A stretch of DNA of 64,000 nucleotides from JADCRZ01 sp037718865 (GCA_037718865.1 JBBJMP010000008.1:1-64000); one strand, 5' to 3'; counted from the first letter of the stretch, positions 18,716 to 28,732 are shown. The notes: generated by a model from the sequence alone, not told the origin. Made by a program: numbers and translations.

Positions 18716-21700
18716 TCAATACGAATAAATTACTGGAGCCTGGTTATTGATCGCGAATATCACATGGTCACCATCCTTTCCGCTTAGATTAATAATATCC
18801 CGTGTACATCCCCTGACCGATAATCCGGATTTAAGTTGGGGTACATATTCGAAATGCCCTTTTCCAACCCCTTTTAATAGTACTCCGTAACCAGCGTCTA
18901 TTTTTCCTATTTTTATTCTTGCGTGATCTGTATTACCTCCTAATATAATATCCTGTTTTCCATCGCGGTCAAAATCACCAGTGCTGATTGCAAAAACAGG
19001 AAAGAAATTCGCCTGCATTGGAAGCTTTTTCGCTTCAAATACCCCTTTGTTGTTTTCAAAATAAGTAGTTTCAAAGTAGTTGGCTGATAATTGTTTTGCT
19101 GATTTGAACTGTTCGGGTGTTAGTACGTCCTCAATTGTGGCAATTGAATAAGAATCATACGTCGGGAATCTTTGCCGCAGGCTGACTATCTGATCCGTCA
19201 TCTCATCACGGCTCGCCATTGGGTACGACTTCCCTTGCATGTAAAAACAAATCAATGGATCAACGGAGCCATTATTGTCAAAATCATTATAAAACATTGT
19301 TGCAGGTTCCAATCGGCTAACCTTTAAAGGACTGTTCAACCCCCAGTTACCTGCAATGAGATCCGTGTCGCCGTCTCCATCCATATCCGCAAGATGCAAA
19401 CTGTTCCACCAGCCTTTTAAGGCATCAGGAAAATAATTGTCAGAAAGATCAGTCAACTTTCCATTCTTATTAGATAATACATGCAGTTTCATCCACTCAC
19501 CGCAAACGATCAGGTCCTTTCTGCCATCGTTGTCAACATCCACCCATGCTGCATCCGTAACCATTCCCAGCGAATCTAACGGCGTTCTTATTGCTGGAGG
19601 TGCATTCGTAAATTCTCCCTTTCCATTATTAATCAGCAGCAAACTTTCCGGCGATTCAGGATATCTGCCAGGTACCACCCTGTTTCCCACAAAAATATCT
19701 AAATCACCATCGTTATCAATATCTGCAACGCTTACGCATGAACCGCTCAGTGATTCTGCTGGTAATGATTTGATTCTTTTATAAAATTTACCGTTGGTAT
19801 TAATGTATAAGCGATCCTGCAATGCGTTGTCGCCTTGGTTAAAATTATAACCTCCACTTACTACATACAGGTCTTGATCTCCATCGTTGTCAGCATCAAA
19901 AAAAACCGCATCACTATCATCGAACAAAGCGTCTTGTATAAAATCGGGCTGAGCGTCTGCAACGAAGTTGCCATCCATTTGCTGGATAAACACCGCACCT
20001 TGATGTCCTTGAGCCCCGCAAATAAAAATATCTTCCAGTCCGTCTTTATTAATATCCGCTTTAGCGGTTCGCGGACCATTGTATGAAATCATAGTCGGCA
20101 TCATAGGTTGTGCCTTAAAATCATTTGTTTCAGGTGAAACATGCATATATGGCAAAGAAGCTGCTGATGCAAAAAAAATGGCTTTGATATTTTCCTTATA
20201 GGCGATACCTTGCTGACCATTTTGATAACTGATCGTATTAATTGTATTGGGCTTCACGTTCTTTAGCATTTCTATCTTTCCATCGGGCCATCTTATCATC
20301 ACTGAATCAATTTGCGAAGAAGGCAAACCTGTATGCATCGGCACATGCATAGAGCTCTGAAATCCACGCACGGGATAATTTTCCAGTTTCATTGATCCCT
20401 TCGGTGTATATACGTTAGCCACGGCTCCAAGGGCATAAGTATTTTGGCCCTTCCCCTTCATGTTGAGTTGCACCCAATTGCCGCCATTTGCATTTTCTAC
20501 AAGCATGTTACGGCATAATTCTGCAGGGGCATTAAGATGGTTAATAACGAGGTCGAGGTCTCCGTCATTATCCAGATCTGCACAGGCCGCACCATTTGAA
20601 AGTGTTTGCTCATCGAAACCTGCTTCGAGTGAAATATCAGAAAACTGAAGATTACCGTTGTTTACGTACAGGTAATTATGAATTGGAGTAACCGGAATGC
20701 TCTGCAACATCCTGAACATATTGTCACTCTTTTCGCCACGCAAGTATTTCAGTCGTTCGTTTGCATAAAATTTTACAAAGTCACGGTTGGTCATGTCGCG
20801 GCCATATCCATTTGTAATAAAAATATCTTTATTGCCATCATTATTGAAGTCCATGAGAAGTGATGCCCAGCTCCAGTCGGTACAGTATACGCCGCTCAGC
20901 TGGCCTATTTCACTGAAAGTGCCATTGCCATTGTTTAGCTGCAACATATTTCTCATCAGCTGATGATAGAATCCATTCTGCACCTGGTTATTATACAGCT
21001 CATAATTATCGGGCATATAAAGCAATTTCTGCCTCTTGTTGTCTTCAGGAAGCATATCAAGTGTGAACACATCGGTCCATCCATCGTTATTGATGTCTGC
21101 GATATCGCAGCCCATGGAGAAATTGGAAATATGTCCAAGTTCTTCTTTTAATTTTTCTGAAAAAGTTCCGTTGCGGTTATTTATATACAAATAATCTTCT
21201 TCCACATAATCGTTCGTTACATAAAGATCCGGCCATCCGTCGTTATTGATGTCGCTTACAGAAACGCCAAGACCGTAACCAAGCGGATTTGAAATGATTC
21301 CTGAAAGAGTGGTGACATCTGTGAAAATATTATTATCATTCCTGTAAAGGCGGTCACCAGCATCGGGATCAACCATTTTTTTTACAAAGGAAGCATCGAA
21401 ATTCCGAAAATTTTTATTATTATGATTGATCACGAATAAGTCAAGGTCATCATCCCGGTCATAATCAAAAAATACTGCCTGGGTAGAATATCCGGAGTCG
21501 GCAACGCCCATCAGGGCCGCTTTTTCAGTAAAGGTAAGATTGCCATTGTTTATATAAAGTTCATTTGTTCTTCGGTCTTTTTCCAGCGGACCTGAATAGC
21601 ACAAATAAATATCCTGCAGTCCATCGCCGTTAACATCTGCGATGCTTACTCCAGTTTTCCATCCTTTTTTCCCGCCAACCCCTGCTTTTGATGTGATGTC

Positions 21701-21994
21701 TTCAAATTTCCAATTCCCTTTATTCAGATACAACTTACCCGGTTGCATGTTGGCGGAAAAATAAATGTCAACTAATCCATCATTATTGAAATCCCCTAAA
21801 CCAACACCGCCGCCGTTATAGAAATATTCATAGGAAATAATATTTAAAACGGGCGATTCTTTAATAACATTTGCGAAGTCGATTCCGGTTTCATTATTCG
21901 GGACTGGTTTGAATACTGTTGGCGTGGGGTTCTGTGCAAATGCAGAGAATGACTTAAAAAACAATATATACAGATATAGCAATCCCTTCTTCAT
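18716..21994 (-). CDS. ASPIC/UnbV FG-GAP protein (CRTAC1-like), copy 2
   Basis: A secreted protein of about 1092 residues and a paralog of the 12369-15677 product. It carries 14 calcium-loop motifs (such as DVNGDGLQD, DINNDGWPD, DIDNDGDLD) and an ASPIC/UnbV domain in the middle (ALGAVANVYTPKGS, RGFQSSMHVPMHTGLP, IRWPDGKIEML). I chose the ATG at 21994 because MKKGLLYLYILFF gives a normal signal peptide ending SAFA-Q; the reading frame itself extends ten codons upstream. It lacks the lipobox of its paralog, so it may be released or surface-held by partners. It is the first gene of the four-gene block, one base before the PAP2 gene. Confidence 0.9.
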   Translation of the reverse strand: MKKGLLYLYILFFKSFSAFAQNPTPTVFKPVPNNETGIDFANVIKESPVLNIISYEYFYNGGGVGLGDFNNDGLVDIYFSANMQPGKLYLNKGNWKFEDITSKAGVGGKKGWKTGVSIADVNGDGLQDIYLCYSGPLEKDRRTNELYINNGNLTFTEKAALMGVADSGYSTQAVFFDYDRDDDLDLFVINHNNKNFRNFDASFVKKMVDPDAGDRLYRNDNNIFTDVTTLSGIISNPLGYGLGVSVSDINNDGWPDLYVTNDYVEEDYLYINNRNGTFSEKLKEELGHISNFSMGCDIADINNDGWTDVFTLDMLPEDNKRQKLLYMPDNYELYNNQVQNGFYHQLMRNMLQLNNGNGTFSEIGQLSGVYCTDWSWASLLMDFNNDGNKDIFITNGYGRDMTNRDFVKFYANERLKYLRGEKSDNMFRMLQSIPVTPIHNYLYVNNGNLQFSDISLEAGFDEQTLSNGAACADLDNDGDLDLVINHLNAPAELCRNMLVENANGGNWVQLNMKGKGQNTYALGAVANVYTPKGSMKLENYPVRGFQSSMHVPMHTGLPSSQIDSVMIRWPDGKIEMLKNVKPNTINTISYQNGQQGIAYKENIKAIFFASAASLPYMHVSPETNDFKAQPMMPTMISYNGPRTAKADINKDGLEDIFICGAQGHQGAVFIQQMDGNFVADAQPDFIQDALFDDSDAVFFDADNDGDQDLYVVSGGYNFNQGDNALQDRLYINTNGKFYKRIKSLPAESLSGSCVSVADIDNDGDLDIFVGNRVVPGRYPESPESLLLINNGKGEFTNAPPAIRTPLDSLGMVTDAAWVDVDNDGRKDLIVCGEWMKLHVLSNKNGKLTDLSDNYFPDALKGWWNSLHLADMDGDGDTDLIAGNWGLNSPLKVSRLEPATMFYNDFDNNGSVDPLICFYMQGKSYPMASRDEMTDQIVSLRQRFPTYDSYSIATIEDVLTPEQFKSAKQLSANYFETTYFENNKGVFEAKKLPMQANFFPVFAISTGDFDRDGKQDIILGGNTDHARIKIGKIDAGYGVLLKGVGKGHFEYVPQLKSGLSVRGCTRDIINLSGKDGDHVIFAINNQAPVIYSY

Positions 21995-22092
21995 AATGTC
22001 AGATATTTCAATAAAGTACAGCAATCCGACCGAACGGATCAGGATTGAAGTTTTAATTTAGGATTTTTGGGTTATTCCACCAAACGCTTAGG

Positions 22093-22135
22093 AAATTAGC
22101 TGAAGTTTGCCTGGACAATTGCTGGCAGCTAATTT
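22093..22135 (-). terminator. 10-bp inverted repeat after the amidase-fusion gene
   Basis: AAATTAGCTG (22093-22102) and CAGCTAATTT (22126-22135) are perfect inverted repeats with a 23-base spacer. They lie 20-62 bp past the stop of the 1545-residue protein and about 100 bp before the ASPIC/UnbV start. There is only a short T-run, so it could be a weak terminator, an mRNA-processing hairpin, or an operator for the next operon. Confidence 0.45.
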
Positions 22136-22154
22136 GAAACGAACAACACTTAAC

Positions 22155-25100
22155 TCACAACTTCACCACCTTCCTATAAAAGTATTCACCATTCGTCTTT
22201 GTTACTTTTAAATAATACAATCCGGCTGGTAAATCAGATGCCTCCAAACGGATGGACTGTTGGTTATTCAGCATTCTACTTATTATTATTCTGCCGGATA
22301 GATCTATAATATCCAGTCTCTTCACCTGGTGCAGGTTGCTGATGTTTATTCCGGATTTAAAAGGATTCGGGCCTATAACAATCTCATTACCGGCATCGCG
22401 GTACACGATACGCTGAGACATGGAGTAATCGATTCTGCCATCTCCGTCAATGTTTTTAACCCTGTAATAATAAGTACCGGCTGCAGTCAGTAGATCCCGG
22501 ACACGATATTTTTTCTCTCCATTGCTAGTTCCTGCAGCCGTTACGGTAGCTATATGTTTAAAATTGCGGCCATCGGTGCTTCTTTCCACTTCAAAACTCC
22601 TTGTATTGATTTCGGTAAGGGTGATCCAGTCAACGGTAGCGATATTGCCGGATAGGGTAACATTCAAACCAAGGCCGGTAACAGGTAAGGTAATGCTGCT
22701 GATGGCCCCTTCACTTTCATTATTGTTTTTATCCAATGAAGTCACCATGAAATAGCTGTTGCCTGACACATCAGCTGAGGCCAGGCCTATTTTATTTCCT
22801 GATACGATAGCGTATACTTTTTTGCCGTCATTTAAATGGGTGACTGCTTCTGCCAAATTATCAAATCGATAGACTACATATCTTTTTGGTAAATCACCAT
22901 CTGTTGCCGGCGCCGGGGTATCCCACCTGATGGTGTCACTTTCTCTCCTTATATTTACCGGAGTGTTAGGACAAACAGCATCTTTCCAAGGCATGGAAGG
23001 TGCAAAAGATTGATAACGGAACTGGTTAGTCTGCAATGAAGTTTTAATTCCCTTGATGTTGGCCATGATGTGCTGCGTGCTAAACAGTACCTGGCCTTTT
23101 ACCTGCTCATGGCTTTGGTCACGGTTAAGGCCCACCTGGTTTTCAATTTCAGAAACAGCCCAGTTATTGGCATCAGCCATTTTATAAAGCGCTAAACCCG
23201 GGTAGATATGGCGGCCATACATGATGCCCTGGTCGTTCCACCATTTTGATAGCGCATTGTAATCCTGTGGACCGGTGATTTTCCAATACAGCTGCGGCGC
23301 CAGATAATCTACTTTACCCGCTTGCAGCCAGGCTATGGGATCACAATACATGGCGCTGTGTGAAGAAGTACCGGTGATGCCCGCAGGTGTGCCACTCTTC
23401 CATATGCCAAAGGGGCTCACGCCAAACAGGATGTTGCGGTTACCGGCGGCATTTATGACAGTTAAGGTATCGTATATTCTTGCAATCAACAGGTTTACAT
23501 TGTTTCGTCTCCAGTCTTCAATGGTAGCGATACCCGTGGGATTGTTTTCGGTAAAAGTGGTATTATCCTGCCCGGTCATTCCTGCAGACGGATAAAAATA
23601 ATCATCGAAATGAATGCCATCTACATCATACCGGGTCGCAATATCTGCTATTACCTGGGTAAGATAAGTCCTTACCTGTGGTAAGCCCGGATTAAGCATA
23701 GTCAGTGTACCGGAGACAAAAGTCCAGTCCGGATGCAGGGCAGCTACGTGGTTGGCCGCAAGTACCGGCGTACTTTGTTTTGCACGATATGGATTTAGCC
23801 AAGCGTGTAATTGCATACCCCTTTCATGTGCGGCTGCAATGGCAAAGGCTAACGGATCCCATAACGGACTTGGTGCAGTGCCTTGCGCGTTCGTAAGCCA
23901 GTATGACCACGGATCAATAGTGGATGCATATAAGGCATCAGATTCCGGCCTTACCTGCAAGTAGACCGTGTTGATACCTGTCCTGGAAAGGGTATCGAGT
24001 ATTTTAATTAATTCGGCCTGTTGCTGACTTGTACTTAGCGTGCGGGATGATGGCCAGTCGATATTAGATACAGTTGATACCCATGCCCCCCTGAGATCAC
24101 GCTTAGGAAACAAATCATCTACTTCGGGAGATGCCGGGTTACAAGCCGCTGCTGCTACCACCGTAATAGATACGGCTGCATTATTAGAGAACTGTCCATT
24201 CGTATTTTGCACGCTATATTGATAAGTATCATTCCCAGTAAAACCGGCATTGGAAGTATAAGTAACATTGCCACTATTATCTGTTGAGACGGTACCATTG
24301 GAAGGGTTACTTATGATAGTCAACGTGGCCGGGTTTAAGGCCACCCCATTATCATAATCGTTAGCAAGCACATTGATTCGCTTGGCCGCAGCCGTTTGGG
24401 TAGTAGCTGCATCTTCATTGGCAAGAGGTGTGGTAAGTACAGGTACGTCAAAATAAGCGAGAGCCCTACCCATAAAGGCAGTAATAGACGTATCCGCTGC
24501 TGTTTCCAAAGTAAAAGAAAGGTAAATCATGGCACCGGGCGTAGTACCTGCATCAAAATTTCCTTTGTAACCCACTCCGGCCTTATTAGGAGACACGTTA
24601 TAATTCAATATACTTACCGATCCGCTTACCGGCGAAACGGCATCCGGAAAATCTTCGGTATATGTAATGCCGAAAGGAATATTCAGCCCTTCGAAATGGG
24701 TGCCTGTTATACCAGTAGCAGGTGTGTATGTACTGGCGCCATCAGCGACAAAAGCGGATTTAAGGTAATTACTCATAAATGCCAGATCATAGGCTGCTGA
24801 GGCAGACCTGCCTATATTGTAGGCTATCTCTGACCCGGAAACGATTAATTTTCCACCATTAGTCAGAAAGCTTGTAATAGCCGCCTTTTCACTGGTTGAA
24901 AAAACGACATTTGCACTCGATTCGTCACCAACAAACCATACTACCATATTATAATTATTCAGCAGAAAAGTGCCATCCTCCACTTTTTCATTGGCCACAC
25001 TACTTATTTGCAAAGAAGCTTTATTACGCAAGGATTTGAAATAGCCGGTTGTGAAGGAATGTGTGGCACTATTGTAAGAACCATTTGTTCTGTCGAAGCC

Positions 25101-26792
25101 ATCCACTATTAAAACTTTTGGCCCGCTGGTATTGGAAGACCTTGAATATATATCACCGGCGGCACTTTCTACAACCGGGTTTGTGCCATCAGTTACCACT
25201 GCCGTTAATTTAAAATGGTAAACATTGCCGGATGGCGGCACTAAAAATTGGGTGGCATCAAGCGTAACAGAAGTTGTTTCTGAAGTTAGGGTGGTTTCAT
25301 CCGCTGCCAATGACCAGGTGTTGAGTGCATCGCTATGTGCATAATACAACCGGTAGCCGGCTAAAGTCGGTTCCAGGTTAGCTCTCCAGGTGGCGGTAAG
25401 TTGGGTGCCGCTTCCCGGACTCTCAGTGCTGTACAAAACAGGCGGAGCCACGCTTACCGAGTTTACCCGGGTTAAAAAATTGGTCCACCGGGCCTCGGTC
25501 AGATTAGGGCACTCTGTTGCTCTGACATCACTATGACCGTAAATACCTGCATCGCCATTCACTATCCTGCGTAGTTTTGGTATGGTCCTCCTGTTGCAAA
25601 CATTCACACAGAGTTTTGCAGCGGCAACCAGCATCGGCTCACTTTCCCACATAGACAAGTTGGTGGCAAGCACTTCATGTTCTACTCCTATACCCAGGTC
25701 ATTATAAGATGTCACCCCTTGCGACCATGCCCTGTCGTTTTCTGCTACCACCTGGCTTACTTCGCCGTCATTGTTTCGTATTACATAATGCGCACTTACA
25801 TTGGATGAACAATCTTTAAACCAACTGATAGCACCCTGATAGGTGCCGGTTGCCACGTAGTGCACAAAGTAATATTTAACAACACTTCCGGTAGGCCTGT
25901 TATTGAAGTTGCAGACCGTATAATTAGGAACGGCATTGTGATAATCAACCGCCGTAGCAGCTTGCGTTGCTGTTGCGGGTATGTTTGCATCCGGTTCTCT
26001 ATGCGATTTAGAAAGCGACACATGTACCGGATCAACTGAAATAATTTCGCCCCAGAGTGTTACCGTCCTGCTTCCCGTTTTCATTACATCAAATATGCGT
26101 ACGGCCAGTTCACTGCTCATAGCCGAATCCCGGAGGCCGGTCAGCGATTTTACAGACTCAAACCAATCTGCCGTTTCACCAGCCGCCGGTTTAATTTTTT
26201 GATAATAAGACAATAATGCAGCCGCGGCCCTGATGTTGGTTTTTGCATCGTTTTTTATGGCCTCCGGCTTGAGATGAAGCAGGGAGGCAGCCCTGGTAAT
26301 TTGTTGTACAAACTTGTTTTCTATGAGTCCCATTACTCCCCAGGAGCCATATATAGACTCAGACACCTGTGCCCAGTTGCTTTGTACCTGTGCCGAAGCC
26401 TTCAGTATGCTTACCGGCACATTGAATTCGCTTGCCGCTTCGTTAAAATATTTATTCAATGTAGCTACATCAGGGTGAGCCCTGTTTAAAAAGGTACGTA
26501 ACATGGCGTCATTATGATCATGGCCATGATCCTGCTCCCCCTGCAAAGCCTCGGGAGCCTTGATGACGTTTGCCCGTAGATATTCAGTCATATCCCGTTG
26601 TAAAAAAATATCGCCATCAGGCATAATGATTTTTTTTATGGGTGTATGAACGTATTTATCAGCCAGTTTTTTTAATGAACTGTCGGAGGGGAAAGCTTTT
26701 TGCGAAGTAACCTGGCCATTTGCATTAAAGACCAACTGCGGAGAAAAAAGCAACAAATAAACGCAGGTCGCTACAAGTAGAATTTTTCTCAT
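22155..26792 (-). CDS. Giant secreted cell-wall hydrolase: amidase fused to DigH-like glycosidase, T9SS cargo
   Basis: A 1545-residue exported protein. Visible order: signal peptide (1-27); helical lysozyme/transglycosylase-like region (about 105-215); N-acetylmuramoyl-L-alanine amidase domain of the Amidase_2/PGRP type (about 285-445, probable zinc ligands H311, H420 and C428, and GVEHEV with a possible catalytic Glu); Fn3-like domain (450-550); glutamine-amidotransferase-like Rossmann domain (558-785); cadherin-like Big domain (790-880); GHL10/DUF187 glycoside hydrolase like E. coli DigH/YddW (895-1270, DLRGAWVSTVSNIDWP, GIHFDDYFYP); Fn3 repeats; and a C-terminal type IX secretion sorting domain (1470-1545, PNPFKSG, LPAGLYYLKV). 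An amidase strips stem peptides and DigH-like enzymes cut peptide-free glycans, so one chain could do both steps. It may attack its own wall or that of prey. Confidence 0.9.
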   Translation of the reverse strand: MRKILLVATCVYLLLFSPQLVFNANGQVTSQKAFPSDSSLKKLADKYVHTPIKKIIMPDGDIFLQRDMTEYLRANVIKAPEALQGEQDHGHDHNDAMLRTFLNRAHPDVATLNKYFNEAASEFNVPVSILKASAQVQSNWAQVSESIYGSWGVMGLIENKFVQQITRAASLLHLKPEAIKNDAKTNIRAAAALLSYYQKIKPAAGETADWFESVKSLTGLRDSAMSSELAVRIFDVMKTGSRTVTLWGEIISVDPVHVSLSKSHREPDANIPATATQAATAVDYHNAVPNYTVCNFNNRPTGSVVKYYFVHYVATGTYQGAISWFKDCSSNVSAHYVIRNNDGEVSQVVAENDRAWSQGVTSYNDLGIGVEHEVLATNLSMWESEPMLVAAAKLCVNVCNRRTIPKLRRIVNGDAGIYGHSDVRATECPNLTEARWTNFLTRVNSVSVAPPVLYSTESPGSGTQLTATWRANLEPTLAGYRLYYAHSDALNTWSLAADETTLTSETTSVTLDATQFLVPPSGNVYHFKLTAVVTDGTNPVVESAAGDIYSRSSNTSGPKVLIVDGFDRTNGSYNSATHSFTTGYFKSLRNKASLQISSVANEKVEDGTFLLNNYNMVVWFVGDESSANVVFSTSEKAAITSFLTNGGKLIVSGSEIAYNIGRSASAAYDLAFMSNYLKSAFVADGASTYTPATGITGTHFEGLNIPFGITYTEDFPDAVSPVSGSVSILNYNVSPNKAGVGYKGNFDAGTTPGAMIYLSFTLETAADTSITAFMGRALAYFDVPVLTTPLANEDAATTQTAAAKRINVLANDYDNGVALNPATLTIISNPSNGTVSTDNSGNVTYTSNAGFTGNDTYQYSVQNTNGQFSNNAAVSITVVAAAACNPASPEVDDLFPKRDLRGAWVSTVSNIDWPSSRTLSTSQQQAELIKILDTLSRTGINTVYLQVRPESDALYASTIDPWSYWLTNAQGTAPSPLWDPLAFAIAAAHERGMQLHAWLNPYRAKQSTPVLAANHVAALHPDWTFVSGTLTMLNPGLPQVRTYLTQVIADIATRYDVDGIHFDDYFYPSAGMTGQDNTTFTENNPTGIATIEDWRRNNVNLLIARIYDTLTVINAAGNRNILFGVSPFGIWKSGTPAGITGTSSHSAMYCDPIAWLQAGKVDYLAPQLYWKITGPQDYNALSKWWNDQGIMYGRHIYPGLALYKMADANNWAVSEIENQVGLNRDQSHEQVKGQVLFSTQHIMANIKGIKTSLQTNQFRYQSFAPSMPWKDAVCPNTPVNIRRESDTIRWDTPAPATDGDLPKRYVVYRFDNLAEAVTHLNDGKKVYAIVSGNKIGLASADVSGNSYFMVTSLDKNNNESEGAISSITLPVTGLGLNVTLSGNIATVDWITLTEINTRSFEVERSTDGRNFKHIATVTAAGTSNGEKKYRVRDLLTAAGTYYYRVKNIDGDGRIDYSMSQRIVYRDAGNEIVIGPNPFKSGINISNLHQVKRLDIIDLSGRIIISRMLNNQQSIRLEASDLPAGLYYLKVTKTNGEYFYRKVVKL

Positions 26793-26948
26793 ACGAATGG
26801 CGTGTTATCAGTGATTTAAAAAAGTGCCGTACATAACGGGTAGAGATGATGAATATATGAAAATTTCAACTCATCGTAACCCCAGCTTGCCCACATTTCA
26901 GATTTATTATCTAATTTAAAATGCCATTCGGATAATAATATATTTATC

Positions 26949-27797
26949 ATGCTGGAATCTTTCTTAATAAGTCCTCATCCCGTTTTAAGTGATTGTGTTA
27001 ATAATTATAGCTTGTGCAAATTTGAGTCTATTGATAGATGTTTAGCTTTCCCCTGGTTAGCTCATCCTGATACCAGTCTTGCCTTCTTTTTTGGTGATAC
27101 ACCGATACAGATAATAAACGCTAATTCTACTGACGAAACGAAAAGCACCAGTAAGATTTGTCTTTTCGGAGCACTGACTCATTGTAATGGTATCATGACC
27201 TTTGAGGGCAAGTTCAATACATTTGTTATAGAATTCAAACCAAACGGTTTCAACAAGCTGTTTCGTGTCCCGGCTTGTGAGATTTGCAATACCACCCTTC
27301 CGGCAAATGAAGTAATAGGAAATGGTGTAAGCCATTTGTATGAGCAAATGCTTTATGCTTTGAATTTACCCGAAATGGCATATTTCGCTGATAAATTTCT
27401 GATTGATTTACTCAACCAGCAAAAATCAATGGTCACTAATGATGGAATTACACGAATTTCAAACCAACTGTTAACAACGCTGCATGCCAATGTTACACAA
27501 TATGCCTTTCAGGCAAATATGAGTATGCGGAATTTCGAAAGAAGGTTTATGGAACAAGTGGGAACTTCACCGAAATTATTTTGCCGTCTGCTTCGTTTTC
27601 AGGCAACAATAAATTGTAAAATGGTTAATCCAAAAAAGAGCTGGGCGGAGATAGCGTATGAATGCGGCTATTTTGATAGCATGCATATGATTAAAGACTT
27701 TAAACAGTTTGCTAATGCCAGCCCTGCCGCCGTTTTTAGTGGTAATCCTTGGTTTATGGAACAATCTTCTACCACAATTGAACGGGCGGCATTGTAA
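26949..27797 (+). CDS. AraC-family transcriptional regulator
   Basis: A 282-residue regulator with an N-terminal cupin-like sensing domain (about 1-150, PWLAHPDTSLAFFFGDTPIQI and FKPNGFNKLFRVPACEI) and a C-terminal double helix-turn-helix (about 175-265, NMSMRNFERRFMEQVGTSPKLFCRLLRFQ then WAEIAYECGYFDSMHMIKDFKQFANASPAAV). This is the usual arrangement of stand-alone AraC regulators that sense a small molecule. It diverges from the amidase-fusion gene across 156 bp, so the two may share an operator region. The methyltransferase lies 180 bp downstream. Its target is not evident. Confidence 0.9.
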   Translation: MLESFLISPHPVLSDCVNNYSLCKFESIDRCLAFPWLAHPDTSLAFFFGDTPIQIINANSTDETKSTSKICLFGALTHCNGIMTFEGKFNTFVIEFKPNGFNKLFRVPACEICNTTLPANEVIGNGVSHLYEQMLYALNLPEMAYFADKFLIDLLNQQKSMVTNDGITRISNQLLTTLHANVTQYAFQANMSMRNFERRFMEQVGTSPKLFCRLLRFQATINCKMVNPKKSWAEIAYECGYFDSMHMIKDFKQFANASPAAVFSGNPWFMEQSSTTIERAAL

Positions 27798-27922
27798 GAA
27801 GCTGTCAGATTGGAGGAAGTACTACAATGTCTCATCATAAGATTTATATGTACGGTTGCTGATGATCATGTACAGAATAAAGTTTGTCGCGTTTTTACTA
27901 CCTGACCTCAATGATAGTTTAC

Positions 27923-27930
27923 TATTTTTG
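27923..27930 (+). promoter_or_regulatory. Bacteroidota -7 box before methyltransferase
   Basis: TATTTTTG matches the TAnnTTTG consensus exactly and lies 46 bp before the ATG at 27977. No good TTTG -33 box is seen at the expected distance, so this is a partial match. Confidence 0.4.
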
Positions 27931-27976
27931 AAAGAGAACCACAGCAAATTATCTGTAATAATAAAAAGTGGATAAC

Positions 27977-28732
27977 ATGAGCAACAATGTTCCTGATAAC
28001 TGGTACGAGAACTTTTTCTCAGGCATCAATTGCGAAATGTGGGAAAAGGCCGCCTCAGAGGATTGGACTGAAGAGGAAGTTTCTTTTTTAATGGATGTTA
28101 TGAAAGTAAGAAGGGGGGCAAGCATTTTGGATATCCCTTGTGGAACAGGACGGCACGCTGTAAAGCTTGCAAAAAAAGGGTTTAACATCACTTGTTTTGA
28201 TATCTCTGATGAATTTATAACAGGCCTGGGCCAAAAAGTAAAAGACGAAAATTTGTCCATTCAGATAATTCATGGAAATATTTTAACGTCTGAACTTACC
28301 GGTTCGTTTGATGGAGCTTTTTGTCTCGGAAACAGTTTTGGATATTTCGATTACGAAGGCATGAAAGTATTCATACAAAAGGTCGCTGCATGCTTAAGAC
28401 CAGCAAGTCGGTTCATTATAAATTCGGGAATGGTTGCTGAAAGCATTCTACCAAGGATTCCACCGGAAAAAACATATGACCTGGGTGATTTGACCATGCA
28501 GGTAAATAACGAATATGTTGTAAGCGACAGTTATATGATCAGCCATTTAAAGTACACAAAAAGCAACCATTCCGAGGAGCATAGTTTTAAACATTACGTC
28601 TATAGCATTGGTGAAATAAGAAGACTGCTGGCATTGTATGGTATACACATACTTGCCCTGTACAGTGCAGTGGATAAAACAATTTATAAATTGGGTGAGG
28701 CACAGGTATATATAATAGCAGAGAAAACATAA
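27977..28732 (+). CDS. Class I SAM-dependent methyltransferase
   Basis: A 251-residue cytoplasmic methyltransferase with the Rossmann fold: motif I ILDIPCGTGRHAVKLAKKG (glycine-rich SAM loop), acidic motif II CFDISDEF, and a motif IV-like GSFDGAFCLGNSFGYFD. The family methylates small molecules or proteins, and the acceptor cannot be predicted. I prefer the ATG at 27977; a GTG at 27968 is in frame. It is downstream of the AraC gene and upstream of convergent NmrA-type reductase, with no operon partner that suggests a pathway. Confidence 0.88.
   Translation: MSNNVPDNWYENFFSGINCEMWEKAASEDWTEEEVSFLMDVMKVRRGASILDIPCGTGRHAVKLAKKGFNITCFDISDEFITGLGQKVKDENLSIQIIHGNILTSELTGSFDGAFCLGNSFGYFDYEGMKVFIQKVAACLRPASRFIINSGMVAESILPRIPPEKTYDLGDLTMQVNNEYVVSDSYMISHLKYTKSNHSEEHSFKHYVYSIGEIRRLLALYGIHILALYSAVDKTIYKLGEAQVYIIAEKT

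Noticed and set aside
18716..22024. Longer start of the second ASPIC/UnbV gene at 22024
   Set aside because: The ten extra residues spoil a normal signal peptide that begins with MKKGLL at 21994.
24396..24800. 134-codon plus-strand frame within the amidase fusion
   Set aside because: Antisense to clear Rossmann and Big domains; no plausible start context.
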